From Planoprotostelium fungivorum (lineage: Eukaryota > Evosea > Variosea > Cavosteliida > Cavosteliaceae), in NCBI GenBank assembly GCA_003024175.1, contig MDYQ01000032.1, forward strand, positions 109,719 through 173,718: a stretch of 64,000 nucleotides of DNA. Direction: 5' to 3'. Positions 55,396 to 64,000 of this stretch are shown piece by piece. Position 1 is the first letter of the stretch, and the number at the start of each line of letters is the position of its first letter. The position numbers and the translations under genes were made by a program. The notes beneath the pieces were generated by a model. That model saw only the letters and a program-made list of their open reading frames with translations. It had not been told where the DNA came from and made no database searches.

Positions 55396-58300
55396 CTATT
55401 CATCATCATCCGTGATACGATTTCTTCTCGTCCTCTTTGGCATCGGCTCTTCTATTTCTTCCTCTTCCCTCTCTTCTTCTCCCTCTTCTTCTTCCTCCTC
55501 TTGTTCCATCTCTTCTTCATCGATTCCATTCTCTTCATCTCCCTTCTCATTCTGGTGAGAGAAGACGAAAGTGATCCTATCATTTCCCTCCTCCACCACC
55601 TACCACGTCATCAGACAACCCCCTCTACAACGAGCCACTCCTCACCTTGCACAGTACTGGATCTACATAAGTAGAAGAATCCCCCGAGTGCGTCCAAGCC
55701 GCAAATTCCGTGGCCAAAGACTTCCCCGTCTTCACTTGGTAAGCGTTCCTCTTCACGATCCTCCCCCTTCCCCGTTCAGTCCCGTCTCGTTGTAGATCAC
55801 CTCACCCCCCACACCGATCACAGTCCAAGAGGTCGTGAGTGTCCGAACACGTCTCTTGTGAATAAGAGAAGATGTCCTTCAGCTCCTCCTTGCTGAAGCT
55901 GTTCTTCTTCTCCGATGCCTTACCATCTACAATGTTGTTCGACAGCCCTGTCTTCGCGATCTGTCTCTGGAATATCTTCTCTGTCTCTGTCAGTCGACTC
56001 CTTCCTCTACCTCACCCTCTATGGTTCCTGTGGAGAGGAGGCGGTAGATGTAGACCGTCTTCGTCTGTCCGTCCCTCCAAACGCGAGCCATGGCCTGACG
56101 ATCGTGTGCGGGATTCCAATCGGAATCGTATAGGACCAAACGATTGGCCCCGATGAGATTGAGTCCAACCCCACCCGCCTTCGTGGAGAGGAGGAAGACG
56201 TCTGGGGGGGTCAGGGAAGTTGGCGGGTTGTAGATCACCGTGGCCACCGTCCTTCGAGTTGAATTGATCGACAAGTTTTTGGCGGGAATGGTTGGGGGTA
56301 GAACCGTCTAATCGGAGATATCTCCACTTCTGGCGGTCACACAGTCGAGATATCATGTCGAGGGACTTGGTTGAATTGGAGATGATGACGATCTGCGGTG
56401 GTGAGTTGTAGATGGAATATTCCACGAACTCTATCCCCCGTGAAATCGGTGAAGGTAGTGCGGAGAATACCGTCCAGTACGTGGAGTTTCCCGGAATATT
56501 CTGTACCACTGTTCTCCACCGTGAGGTCCTCTGGTACATCCATCTTCATCTCTTTCATCTATCACCTGTCAATCTCCTCTTTCAAATTGAAAATGATTCA
56601 TTCTTCTCTGTTCAAGTGGACAATGATTCATTCTTCACCGTATCGATGATGAAAGAGGGATGGTTGCACAGTTTTCTGAGGATAGTGATGGCAGGGAGGG
56701 GATCAGATATAGAACCGTAGAGTACACCACAGTGTTTGAGGAAGGAAGTGTAGATCCTCTCTTGTAATTCGGTCATGCGACACATGATCACTTGCTCGAC
56801 TGATCGGGATCAGATGATGATGTGTCTCATCACAATGAGAAATCACTCTTTGGTGGTAGGTAAGAGGTCAGAATGGATGCTGTCCTGCGGATAATGAATT
56901 TCGCCGTCAGTTCTGCGATCTAAGAGGATGAGAAGGATGATGGTTGATGTCACTGACCGTCCTCGATGTGGCTTCTCCTTGTTCTTTTTCGATTCGGCTG
57001 GCCGTCGCTTCTCTACTCCTCTCTATGACACTGGCAAAGTGTCTCTTGAATTGAGTGAGATCATCTGACAAGACTGCCTTGTTGCAGAAGTCACACATGG
57101 CATAGAATTCATCGAGATCGTTCTGTATGGGTGTCCTGTCCACATGAGAAGGAGAATGGAAATGAAATCGTTTTCCAAGAGAATAGGATAGAGAGATGGA
57201 TCACCCGGTCAGTAAGATTCTCTTCTTGGTCGGCAGCATGTCCAGTGACTTGGTTGTCTGAATGTTTGAGTTCTTCAACCTGTGACCCTCGTCACAGACG
57301 AGAAGTCCACAGTTGATGGATGCCAGTAGTTCCGAGTGCTTCCTGAATTTCTCGTAGGGTACGATGAGAACTGGATGAACTTCTGTGGCGGATCTCTTGA
57401 ATGTCTCGATGATCTCTACTGTTTCTTTGGCCGTGACGTCTCCGATGGTCAGCGGTTGCAGTCGTTGCATTCCCAGCCACTTCTGCACTTCTTTCCTCCA
57501 ATTATCGACGAGGGAAACGGGTGTGACTATGATAACTTTCTCTCTCTTCTTTGGATTGATGCACGGAACACCGTAGGGACTGATGGGGAGATGAGTCATC
57601 AGGTGAGATGAAGATGGATCATCGCACCCTTGCTTCAACATAGTCCACACTAAGGTGAGCACTTGTAATGTCTTTCCCAGACCTGTGAGGGTGAGTGATC
57701 GATGATCGTGGATCACCGACCCATCTCATCGGCCAAGATGCAACCCTCCATGTCGGGCCCGTTCTTGAGACCAGACACACATTCGAACATGAATTTGACT
57801 CCCTCTCTCTGGTGAGGTCGCAGGAGGCTGTCTTCGTCAAAATAATCCTCTCACTGTCACGCACCAGGACAATTTCGGATCTACAACCACGTCGACGACC
57901 CTCCTACCGCTGTCCAACTACGTCAGTGCGTTGATAGAACGTGTCGTCTCACGCTTCATCAGTTGTACCCTCTGCTTTGTATAACACGAGTGATCCGGGT
58001 GTTTCAGATGAATAGAGAGGAATGAGTGGGGGTAATTCCGTTGAATCGGCGAAATGTGACTTGAACTTTTTGGGTGTCATGGTCGGCACGGTGGGTGCGG
58101 GAGCTGGTTTCGATGAGAAGGAAGACATGGATGACACTCGCCTGCTATGCTCTCCTTCAAAAACATCTTTCCACTGAGATAAAACTCAGCTGCTATTGGC
58201 TCTGTCACCTGTGATGATGAGAGGAGATAGGTGAAGGAGTCACACCTCTACTTCAAAGTTTCCTATGCCGAGTGTGCTCCCAGTGATGAGACTTGAGAGC

Positions 58301-58794
58301 GTGGCGGCGCTGTACTGTGCAGTTTTACTCATCTGTTTTCCTTCCATGTCTTTCAGTGAGACTGTGCGGTCTCTGAGGTCTTTGAGAAATGATCGTGTGA
58401 TTCAAACATACTTGATGCACAGAATACCATCTTCAAAAACTTTGTGTTTCTTGTTACTCTTCTTCGTATAGAGGGCCTGTCATACTCTGATTAATCTGTG
58501 AGATGATTAAATGTTTCTCACCTTCCAATAAGATCCTAAATCGTTGTCCGTGGCTGTAGGTGTTGTTGTGGCTTTCTTTACTGCTGCTACGGATGATGCC
58601 CCAGACTTGAGAGGTGATACGAAAGACTTGGGAGTAGATTTTGGAATGAACTTCGTCTTCTCAACAACTGGAGAAGTGTTCTCCTTCTGCTCTTGAAATG
58701 ATTCTTCCACTGGAGGTGTTGGCTTTTCCACTGGTTTCGACTTGGCGAAAGGGGTTACGAACCCCTTTTGTGAAGGCGCAGCGCTTCTCCTCAT
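55396..58794 (-). CDS. RAD54: RAD54-family SNF2 DNA translocase
   Basis: The start [21 protein letters not shown] is the RAD54 N-terminus. Helicase motifs run as [23 protein letters not shown] (motif I), [17 protein letters not shown] (II, DEGH), [26 protein letters not shown] (III), [33 protein letters not shown] (IV), [46 protein letters not shown] (V-VI) and [10 protein letters not shown]. It should remodel DNA with Rad51 during homologous recombination. Unusually, the C-terminus runs past the usual VSFVF-type end into an acidic tract (about 20 Glu in 30 residues) and a basic RTRRNR cluster. Short introns include several with CTACAACG at donor or acceptor (55629, 55789, 56230). Confidence 0.92.
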
Positions 58795-59094
58795 GCCTCT
58801 GATTAGAACACAAACGGTGTTGTGTCTCTTTTCGTAGAATTGGGTCACGTGATTACATCTACAACGATGTCTTCTACTTCGGATTTTCGCAAATGAGAGC
58901 AGTGCACAGAGCACACAACTGCAAGCCTATCGTTTTAATTATACACATTGCATAGAACCCTAGATCAGTGTGAGTGACACTTTGTCGTTCTAATGTGACG
59001 CGGCGTCGATCGTGAAATTTCGACGGCAAGCAAGGCACGACGTGTAACACAGACACGGCCACAATCAAAACAACACCTCACCCCACATCATATC
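58795..59094. other. divergent intergenic region
   Basis: Three hundred bp upstream of RAD54 (minus) and the hemerythrin gene (plus). It contains CATCTACAACGATG near 58857, possibly in a RAD54 5' UTR intron. The leader before the hemerythrin ATG is rich in CAAAACAACACC. Confidence 0.4.
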
Positions 59095-59810
59095 ATGGCT
59101 TGCATCTTTGAAACCGCTCCCGCAGGACGTCCTCACATGGTGAACTCCATCAAGAGAGACCACGAAGAATTCAGAAAACTGTGGAAAGACTATCAAGAGT
59201 CGAGTGATCGCACTCACAAGAACAGAATCATCAACGAGATGCAGAGAGGCATTGCCATTCACAACGTCATAGAGGAGAGGTGATGTTGCCTTTCTCAGCC
59301 CTTTGTCGCTGAACGTCTTCACAGATTCCTCTATCCCGTCGTGGCGAAAGCCCCCATCGATCGTGCTCAACATCACGCAGACCATGGTCTGAAGGAGCAC
59401 CAGCAAGCAGACGACATGCTATATCCCCTCCAATCGTTAGAGCCCGGAACCCCCGAATACGAAGAGCTCCTCAACAAAGCCATGAAGGTAAGGACTATCA
59501 TCCATCACACACGTCTGAACCGAATGCACAGAAGTTCATGCATCACATTGACGAAGAGGAACAAAAGTTTCTCAATGCCTTGGCCGAAGCTTTGGGCGAC
59601 GAAGAGATGGAGAAGTTGGGCAAGCCCATGGACGAGGCGAGACCTTATGCACCCACTCGTCCCCACCCCTCTGCACCCGACAGACCACCATTCCAGACCA
59701 TCGTCGCCATGGTGGAAGCCCCCATCGATCGACTCAGAGACAAGATCGAAGGAAGAGAGTTCCTCGATGCGGAGAGACGAACGGCCGAAGAGCCAAAGAC
59801 ATCGAAATAG
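59095..59810 (+). CDS. hemerythrin/HHE-domain protein
   Basis: Three exons give a four-helix hemerythrin-like fold: MVNSIKRDHEEFRKLWKDYQ (helix A, His-Glu), GIAIHNVIEERFLYPVV (His..Glu), HHADHGLKEHQQADDMLYPLQ, and KFMHHIDEEEQKFLNALAEAL (His, Glu ligands). A Pro-rich linker and charged tail follow (RPYAPTRPHPSAPDRPPFQT...EEPKTSK). It should bind a di-iron centre and serve oxygen/NO sensing, detoxification or iron handling. The codon bias is strong (ATC, CTC, CCC), suggesting high expression. Confidence 0.85.
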
Positions 59811-60070
59811 ATCAACGATCGTTCATGATCGCCCTTCTATCTCAACCGATCGACTCGTGTGATCAACAGATACTGATCAGTATGTTCTCAGTGACGAATA
59901 CGATCTATCGAGTCGCATCATGGATAGAAATGAGAATTTCTCGAGAGGATGATCGAAACGTGGAATAATATTTTTTTTATTTTTTTTCACCAGAAGTGCC
60001 AGCGTGTACTCCTCTTAATGGAGAATGTGTGGCTGAGAAAAGAGTATCTACCGGTTGTACAAGAGCGAGT
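59811..60070. other. tail-to-tail spacer
   Basis: About 260 bp between the hemerythrin and Lys/Glu-rich genes, with AT-rich runs (AATATTTTTTTTATTTTTTTTC near 59965) that suit a 3' processing region for either strand. Confidence 0.4.
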
Positions 60071-60982
60071 TTAGTTCTTGGAGGCCTTCTTTCCCTTTCC
60101 TCCCTTGGTGGACTTCTCCTTCTCTCCCTCCTCGGCAGCTTCCTTCTCTCCCTCGCTCTTCTCCTCTTCCTTCTCCTTGTCGGCCTTCTTTCCGGCAGCC
60201 TTCTTGGGTGATTTCTTGGGAGTGGTTGGCTTCTTGGTGGTGGCCTTCGTTCCCTTCTTCTTGTCGGCCTTCTCTTCGTCCTTTCCAGACTCCTCGTCGT
60301 CCTTCTCGGCTTCCTTGTCCTCCTTGTCGGCCTCCTTCTCCTCCTCGTCTTCCTTCTTGGTGGCGGTCTTCTTGGCCTTCTTGGGTGCCTTCTCTTCCTC
60401 CTCCTCTTCGTCTTCCTTCTTGGCTCCCTTCTTGGCGGCGGTCTTCTTGGTGGCAGCCTTTCTCTTGGGAGAGGCGGGGGCCTTCTTCTCCTCCTCTTCA
60501 TCTTCTTCCTCCTCCTCATCGTCGCTCTCTTCCTCAGACTTCTTCGAGGCCTTCTTGGCAGGGGCCTTCTTCTTGGTGTCCTTGGCGGCGGTCTTGGTCT
60601 TCTTGGGGGAAGAAGATCCCTTGGAGGCGGGAGAGGCAGATCTCTTCTTGCCTCCAGTCTTCTCCTTCTTGGCCTCACGAGAGAGGTACTCGGCAGCCTC
60701 GTTGGCTGTGGCAGTCATTGTGCCGGTTCTCTTCAGGGGAGTGATGGGGCCAGCAGATCTGAGCTTACGAGCGGTGGGAGCGGGGTCCTTCTTGGCCTTG
60801 GTGGTCTCTGGGATGGACATCAGACATACAATTTATTGGCGGAAGAGATATGTTCAACGGGATGCTAACGGAACGAAGAGGATCAAGATGTTGGACTTAC
60901 TCTTCTTGGGAGAGGAAGGTGCTTCCTTCTCGGTGGTCTCAACCTCCTTCTCGTCCTTCTTCTTGTCCTCGTTCTTGGCCAT
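60071..60982 (-). CDS. Lys/Glu/Ala-rich nuclear protein (H1-like composition)
   Basis: Two exons (intron about 60812-60900) give MAKNEDKKKDEKEVETTEKEAPSSPKK joined to TKAKKDPAPTARKLRSAGPITPLKRTGTMTATANEAAEYLSREA. About 200 residues of alternating KKxxxK and EEEED blocks follow (KRKAATKKTAAKKGAKKEDEEEEEE, KATTKKPTTPKKSPKKAAGKK). No winged-helix (GH1) is visible, so it is not a canonical linker histone. TPKKSPKK and AAKK blocks are typical of H1 tails and KEKE chromatin proteins. It is likely a nuclear, DNA- or chaperone-associated protein. The plus-strand open frames here are shadows of the repetitive codons. Confidence 0.6.
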
Positions 60983-61426
60983 GTTGTCTAACTGTGTTTG
61001 TGTTGTGAGAGGGGTTGTAAATTACAACCAGTGGAAGGTGCGAGAGTTCTTCTCTTGCGGTTACTTGACCCTTGTGTTGGTCCTTCGAAAATGACGCCTC
61101 TGCCCGCCAAACTGTTCAACCGTTGAAAAGTCCTCCACCTATTCATCGTTGCGAACTACCCGTAACGGCCATATCTTGGGCTAGAAGTCGTCCAACAATT
61201 CAGCCGTTACGAATTTTATCCGTTCATTCAAAATGGCGGTTGGACCAAGATCCCGTTCGTAACAGTTTCCCTTATGGAAATATTTGACTTCCCCCGCACA
61301 ACCGCTGGATGAATCGGGGGTTCGTCCTCCTGCTTCACAGAGAGGGAATTAAGACTGCTTCCCGCCAAATTCAAGTCCCTATTCTTCTAATGACGAGAGG
61401 ATGATACCAACGTGTTCGAGACGACT
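60983..61426. promoter_or_regulatory. promoter region of the Lys/Glu-rich gene and 3' flank of TTC7
   Basis: About 440 bp with clustered sites: TTCCCGCCAAA at 61359-61369 and CCCGCCAA at 61103-61110 (E2F/DP-like), and CGTAACGG near 61151 with CCGTTACG near 61202 (Myb-like and mutually inverted). No coding frame is supported. Confidence 0.4.
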
Positions 61427-64000
61427 TTATAGGTTTCTCTTGATGTGAGAGAAGGGAACGACTGGTGCCGTTCTTTCCAACTCGATGGCAGCCAAAAAGT
61501 ATTCGCTGGCCTTGATGGGATCTCCCTTGTGTTGTTCCACACGCCCGAGATGATACCACGCCTCGTGAGACCTCTCATCCTTTCGCAGGCAACTGAGAAG
61601 GTATTTCTCTGACAATGCGAGTTGATCTTGTCTGAGGTAGAGGATGCCAAGTCTGAGAAGAGAAGGGACGTGGAGTGGATTGATGGCCAGACTCTTTTGA
61701 TATTTGGGGAGGGCCAGATCGTGATTACCTTGTTCCTCGGCAATGCGTCCTTCGTAGAACGGGACATCGGAGGACCAAGGTGCGTAATCCTTCGCCTGTG
61801 AGAGACAGTCCTCTGCATCTTTGTATTGTCCAAGGGAGAGGAAGATGTGAGCGATTCCCAGCCAGACCGATGCCTGATCTCTTCCTTCATCTTCTTCCAG
61901 AACGTTCATCTGATCCGTATCAATCGACAATCGAGAAGATGGATAGAATATGAATCGATAAACTATCGATCGTATACCTCGAGAGGATTGGGGGCAGATG
62001 AGGTGTGTGGAGTCGTGGTGGGGACTTTCACATCCGTTACCGACTCCCCTTCGATTCGCTCAGAGACGATGGTCGCTTCATCTCCTTGGACGTCGCTGCA
62101 ATGTCTTCAGTCTCGCATGCCGATGATGAAGGATGCACCTCTCTTGGTCCCTGATTCCGGCATCTCTGTCTCTCTGGTTCAGATATAAGAGAGTCTCCTG
62201 TGCGGTGGTCAAGGCCGTTCTATCTTCTCCTTGCAAGTGCTCGATCTGTGATTTGAGCAACAGCAATCTACCTAGCGTCAGGTTTCTGGAGAATAAATGA
62301 AAATAAAATACACACTCGACGTCATAAGACTCGTGAAGACCGGCCTCACAAGCGGAGAGGGCGTCTTGGTGTTGATTCTGTGATGTCAACAAGAGGGCCA
62401 ACAGATTCCAAGAGCCTCCGTGAGAATGATTCAGTAAGAGTGACCTGATGGAGTCAACATCATCGACGGCATCAACGTCATCGATCTTCACCTGCGAACG
62501 TAATGCATGGCCCTGAAGATGTCCCTCACGTCTGCATACTCTAATGCGAGGTGGAAACAGATCATGTGATCTTGACTGTCTCCTCGGTGTCCCTCTAACA
62601 GGTGTCGAATGGACTTCTCCTTATAAGCAGAATGGTCTTCGTTGCTCAGAGCTATCCTTCATCAGCCGACCAAATAAATCAAAATAAATACCGAGAGAGG
62701 CCAATTTAGAGTAGATGAGGCCCAGGCTGTGAGAAACCTTTGGCCACATGAAATCGTCGTCCTTGTTCACATTTCTCTCCGCCAATCGATTCTCACACAA
62801 GACACTCACATCTCTCAACTGTTCCTATCAGCCTCTCACCCCTCTTTCGAATGTAACGCACCTGAGAGTGAATGTGGTTGACTGCGATCTTTCCGAGGAA
62901 GAGGAGGACGCTGAGGTCGTTCGTGATGGTGGTACAATAAGTGAAGACGGAATAGGCTCTCTTGTACTGCCCGGCGGCGAAGAGAGAGCAACCGAAAGAA
63001 TACCAGTGCTCAGAATCACCGAAAGAGAGAGATAGAAGACGCTCGTACGACTGTTATCGTGAGTTGAGACGATCGATGTAGACGATGGAGTCGTAATGAG
63101 TGATGATGGTGAGTCGCGATGTGATTTCGGTGATGAGTGATGTGTGAGTGTTGAATGTCTCACCTCCACTTGTTTCTTGTGTGCGCGTCTCTTACCGTAA
63201 CCGATGGCCAAGTCGTCAAAATAAGACACATCGGCATTGCCTTGTGAGAATCCAGCTTTGAATTCGTTCGTCTCTCCGTACAACAATAAGAGGAGCAGTC
63301 CTTCCTCCACCTCATCTCCGGGGACGTAAACGCCGCTTTAGAGGGTGAGCATCGTGATGTCGATGATGAAAAGAAGTCGAGATTCTTCACCTCTGTTCCT
63401 CAGCGGGGAGAAGTGACCACTGTTGAGAGGAAACTCTACGCACCAAGAAGCGAGCGAAATGGCTGTACAACTGAGATAAATTTGGTGAGCCGGGGAGACT
63501 CAGTTTGTAACTGATTCTAAAGAATCGCAAGCTCTTGGCCCAGTTGTTGTTGCTGTCGACCGATGAACATCATGAGAGGATGCATCATGTCTGGCTCACT
63601 TGTTCTCGTGGAGTTGAGCCAAACGATAGGCGGTCTTTTGCAAGTTCGATCGGACTGCTAAATCGGACGGGGGCATCTCAGATGCATGTTGGGCGTAATC
63701 GAGGAGTTCTTCGTAAGTGGTTATCGCAGCGGCGTGGTTGTTCGATTTCTCTAACAGGAAACCTGATTTATCGTCACCATCCGCCGGGATGATTTTTTCT
63801 GGATTCACCCTTCTTATAGATGGATTCTGTGAGGATTTGGAGCTGTCTCACGTATAATCCCTCCTTGTTCGCTCCAAGCGAAGGAATCTTCACTCGATTA
63901 AATGCTTGGAGAGCCTCCGCCTCACGATTGGCTGACAACTCGATGAGACCTAATAGACCGAGGGCTTCGTCGTTATCAGGGTCCTTCTGAAGAGCCCTCG
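61427..64000 (-). CDS. TTC7 homologue (PI4KIII-alpha complex), 5' end outside window
   Basis: TPR-rich sequence ends with the TTC7 C-terminal signature: WLGIAHIFLSLGQYKDAEDCLSQAKDYAPWSSDVPFYEGRIAEEQGNHDLALPKYQKSLAINPLHVPSLLRLGILYL..., SEKYLLSCLRKDERSHEAWYHLGRVEQHKGDPIKASEYFLAAIELERTAPVVPFSHIKR. In TTC7A/B and Ypp1 the order of repeats and the end 'TALELEASSPVLPFS' are the same. TTC7 bridges EFR3 and PI4KIII-alpha at the plasma membrane for PI4P synthesis. Upstream exons run to the window edge, so the N-terminal half is missing here. Confidence 0.8.

Noticed and set aside
56390-56422. 33-nt intron in RAD54 between VEY and IVIISNS
   Set aside because: The segment has GT...AG ends and is in frame, but translation without splicing is also open; I left it undecided and did not annotate an intron.
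60055-61094. Long plus-strand open frames of 229-338 codons (Ser/Phe/Leu or Arg/Pro rich)
   Set aside because: They are complements of the AAG/GAG-rich Lys/Glu protein gene; repetitive codons keep all frames open.
1-64000. tRNA or rRNA genes
   Set aside because: No convincing cloverleaf with TTCRANY and A/B boxes, and no rRNA signature, was seen by eye; a tRNAscan run would be decisive.

Overview
The window is nuclear DNA of a compact-genome, free-living protist. Genes lie on both strands, often 50-300 bp apart, and are cut by many very short introns (mostly 35-75 nt, GT(G/A)AG...AG, often with a CTGAC/TTGAC-like branch site about 10 nt before the acceptor). The gene set fits Amoebozoa or another amorphean lineage: a heterotrimeric G-alpha, a PTEN-like phosphatase, FNIP-style leucine-rich repeats, a Clu-domain/TPR giant, an oligopeptide (POT) transporter and a MetX-type acetyltransferase. 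IFT25 and a DYNLT2B/TCTEX1D2-like dynein light chain imply that the organism makes flagella or cilia at some stage. The species is not identified. Exon structures were derived by hand from reading-frame continuity and GT-AG rules; no transcript or database search was available.

Layout. 1-516: 3' end of an RPEL-repeat (actin-binding) gene. 1600-2330: degenerate repeat element, copy A. 2.7-4.3 kb: EamA/DMT transporter (+), tail to tail with an LRR gene (-). 6.7-8.0 kb: PPTC7-type PP2C phosphatase. 8.4-10.3 kb: tail-anchored coiled-coil protein. 10.5-11.4 kb: acidic 'R-E' repeat protein. 12.7-13.9 kb: two small genes. 14.2-16.4 kb: EPS15/Ede1-like endocytic scaffold. 17.0-19.8 kb: PTEN-like phosphatase whose reading frame continues through C2 and proline-rich regions into an RRM-like domain. 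19.9-21.3 kb: G-alpha. 21.8-22.5 kb: tetraspan membrane protein. 22.6-24.3 kb: MetX. 24.5-26.7 kb: POT transporter. 28.2-29.6 kb: two-TM protein. 29.8-30.7 kb: CSRNP-like protein. 31.3-33.5 kb: JmjC protein. 33.6-35.8 kb: nuclear coiled-coil protein. 36.3-43.5 kb: giant Clu/TPR protein. 43.6-46.1 kb: ubinuclein (HIRA complex). 46.1-46.7 kb: repeat element, copy B, ending in a 48-bp perfect inverted repeat. 47.0-49.2 kb: LisH-CTLH protein. 49.4-53.2 kb: importin-11-like. 53.3-53.9 kb: serine palmitoyltransferase small-subunit-like. 54.1-54.6 kb: DYNLT2B-like. 54.7-55.3 kb: IFT25. 55.4-58.8 kb: RAD54. 59.1-59.8 kb: hemerythrin-like. 60.1-61.0 kb: Lys/Glu-rich nuclear protein. 61.4 kb to the end: TTC7 (PI4KIII-alpha complex), truncated by the window edge.

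Functional themes are membrane and lipid signalling (PTEN-like, G-alpha, TTC7, EPS15, SPT small subunit), chromatin and DNA repair (JmjC, ubinuclein, RAD54, Lys/Glu-rich protein), transport (EamA, POT, importin) and a two-gene ciliary locus. The most unusual signals are (i) the PTEN-C2-RRM fusion with an altered active-site loop; (ii) a palindrome, TCTACAACGTTGTAGA, found five times in perfect form and only in introns of unrelated genes, whose half-sites repeatedly form the 3' splice site, suggesting an intron family or intron-borne element; and (iii) an inverted pair of element copies 44 kb apart in which an internal segment has flipped.
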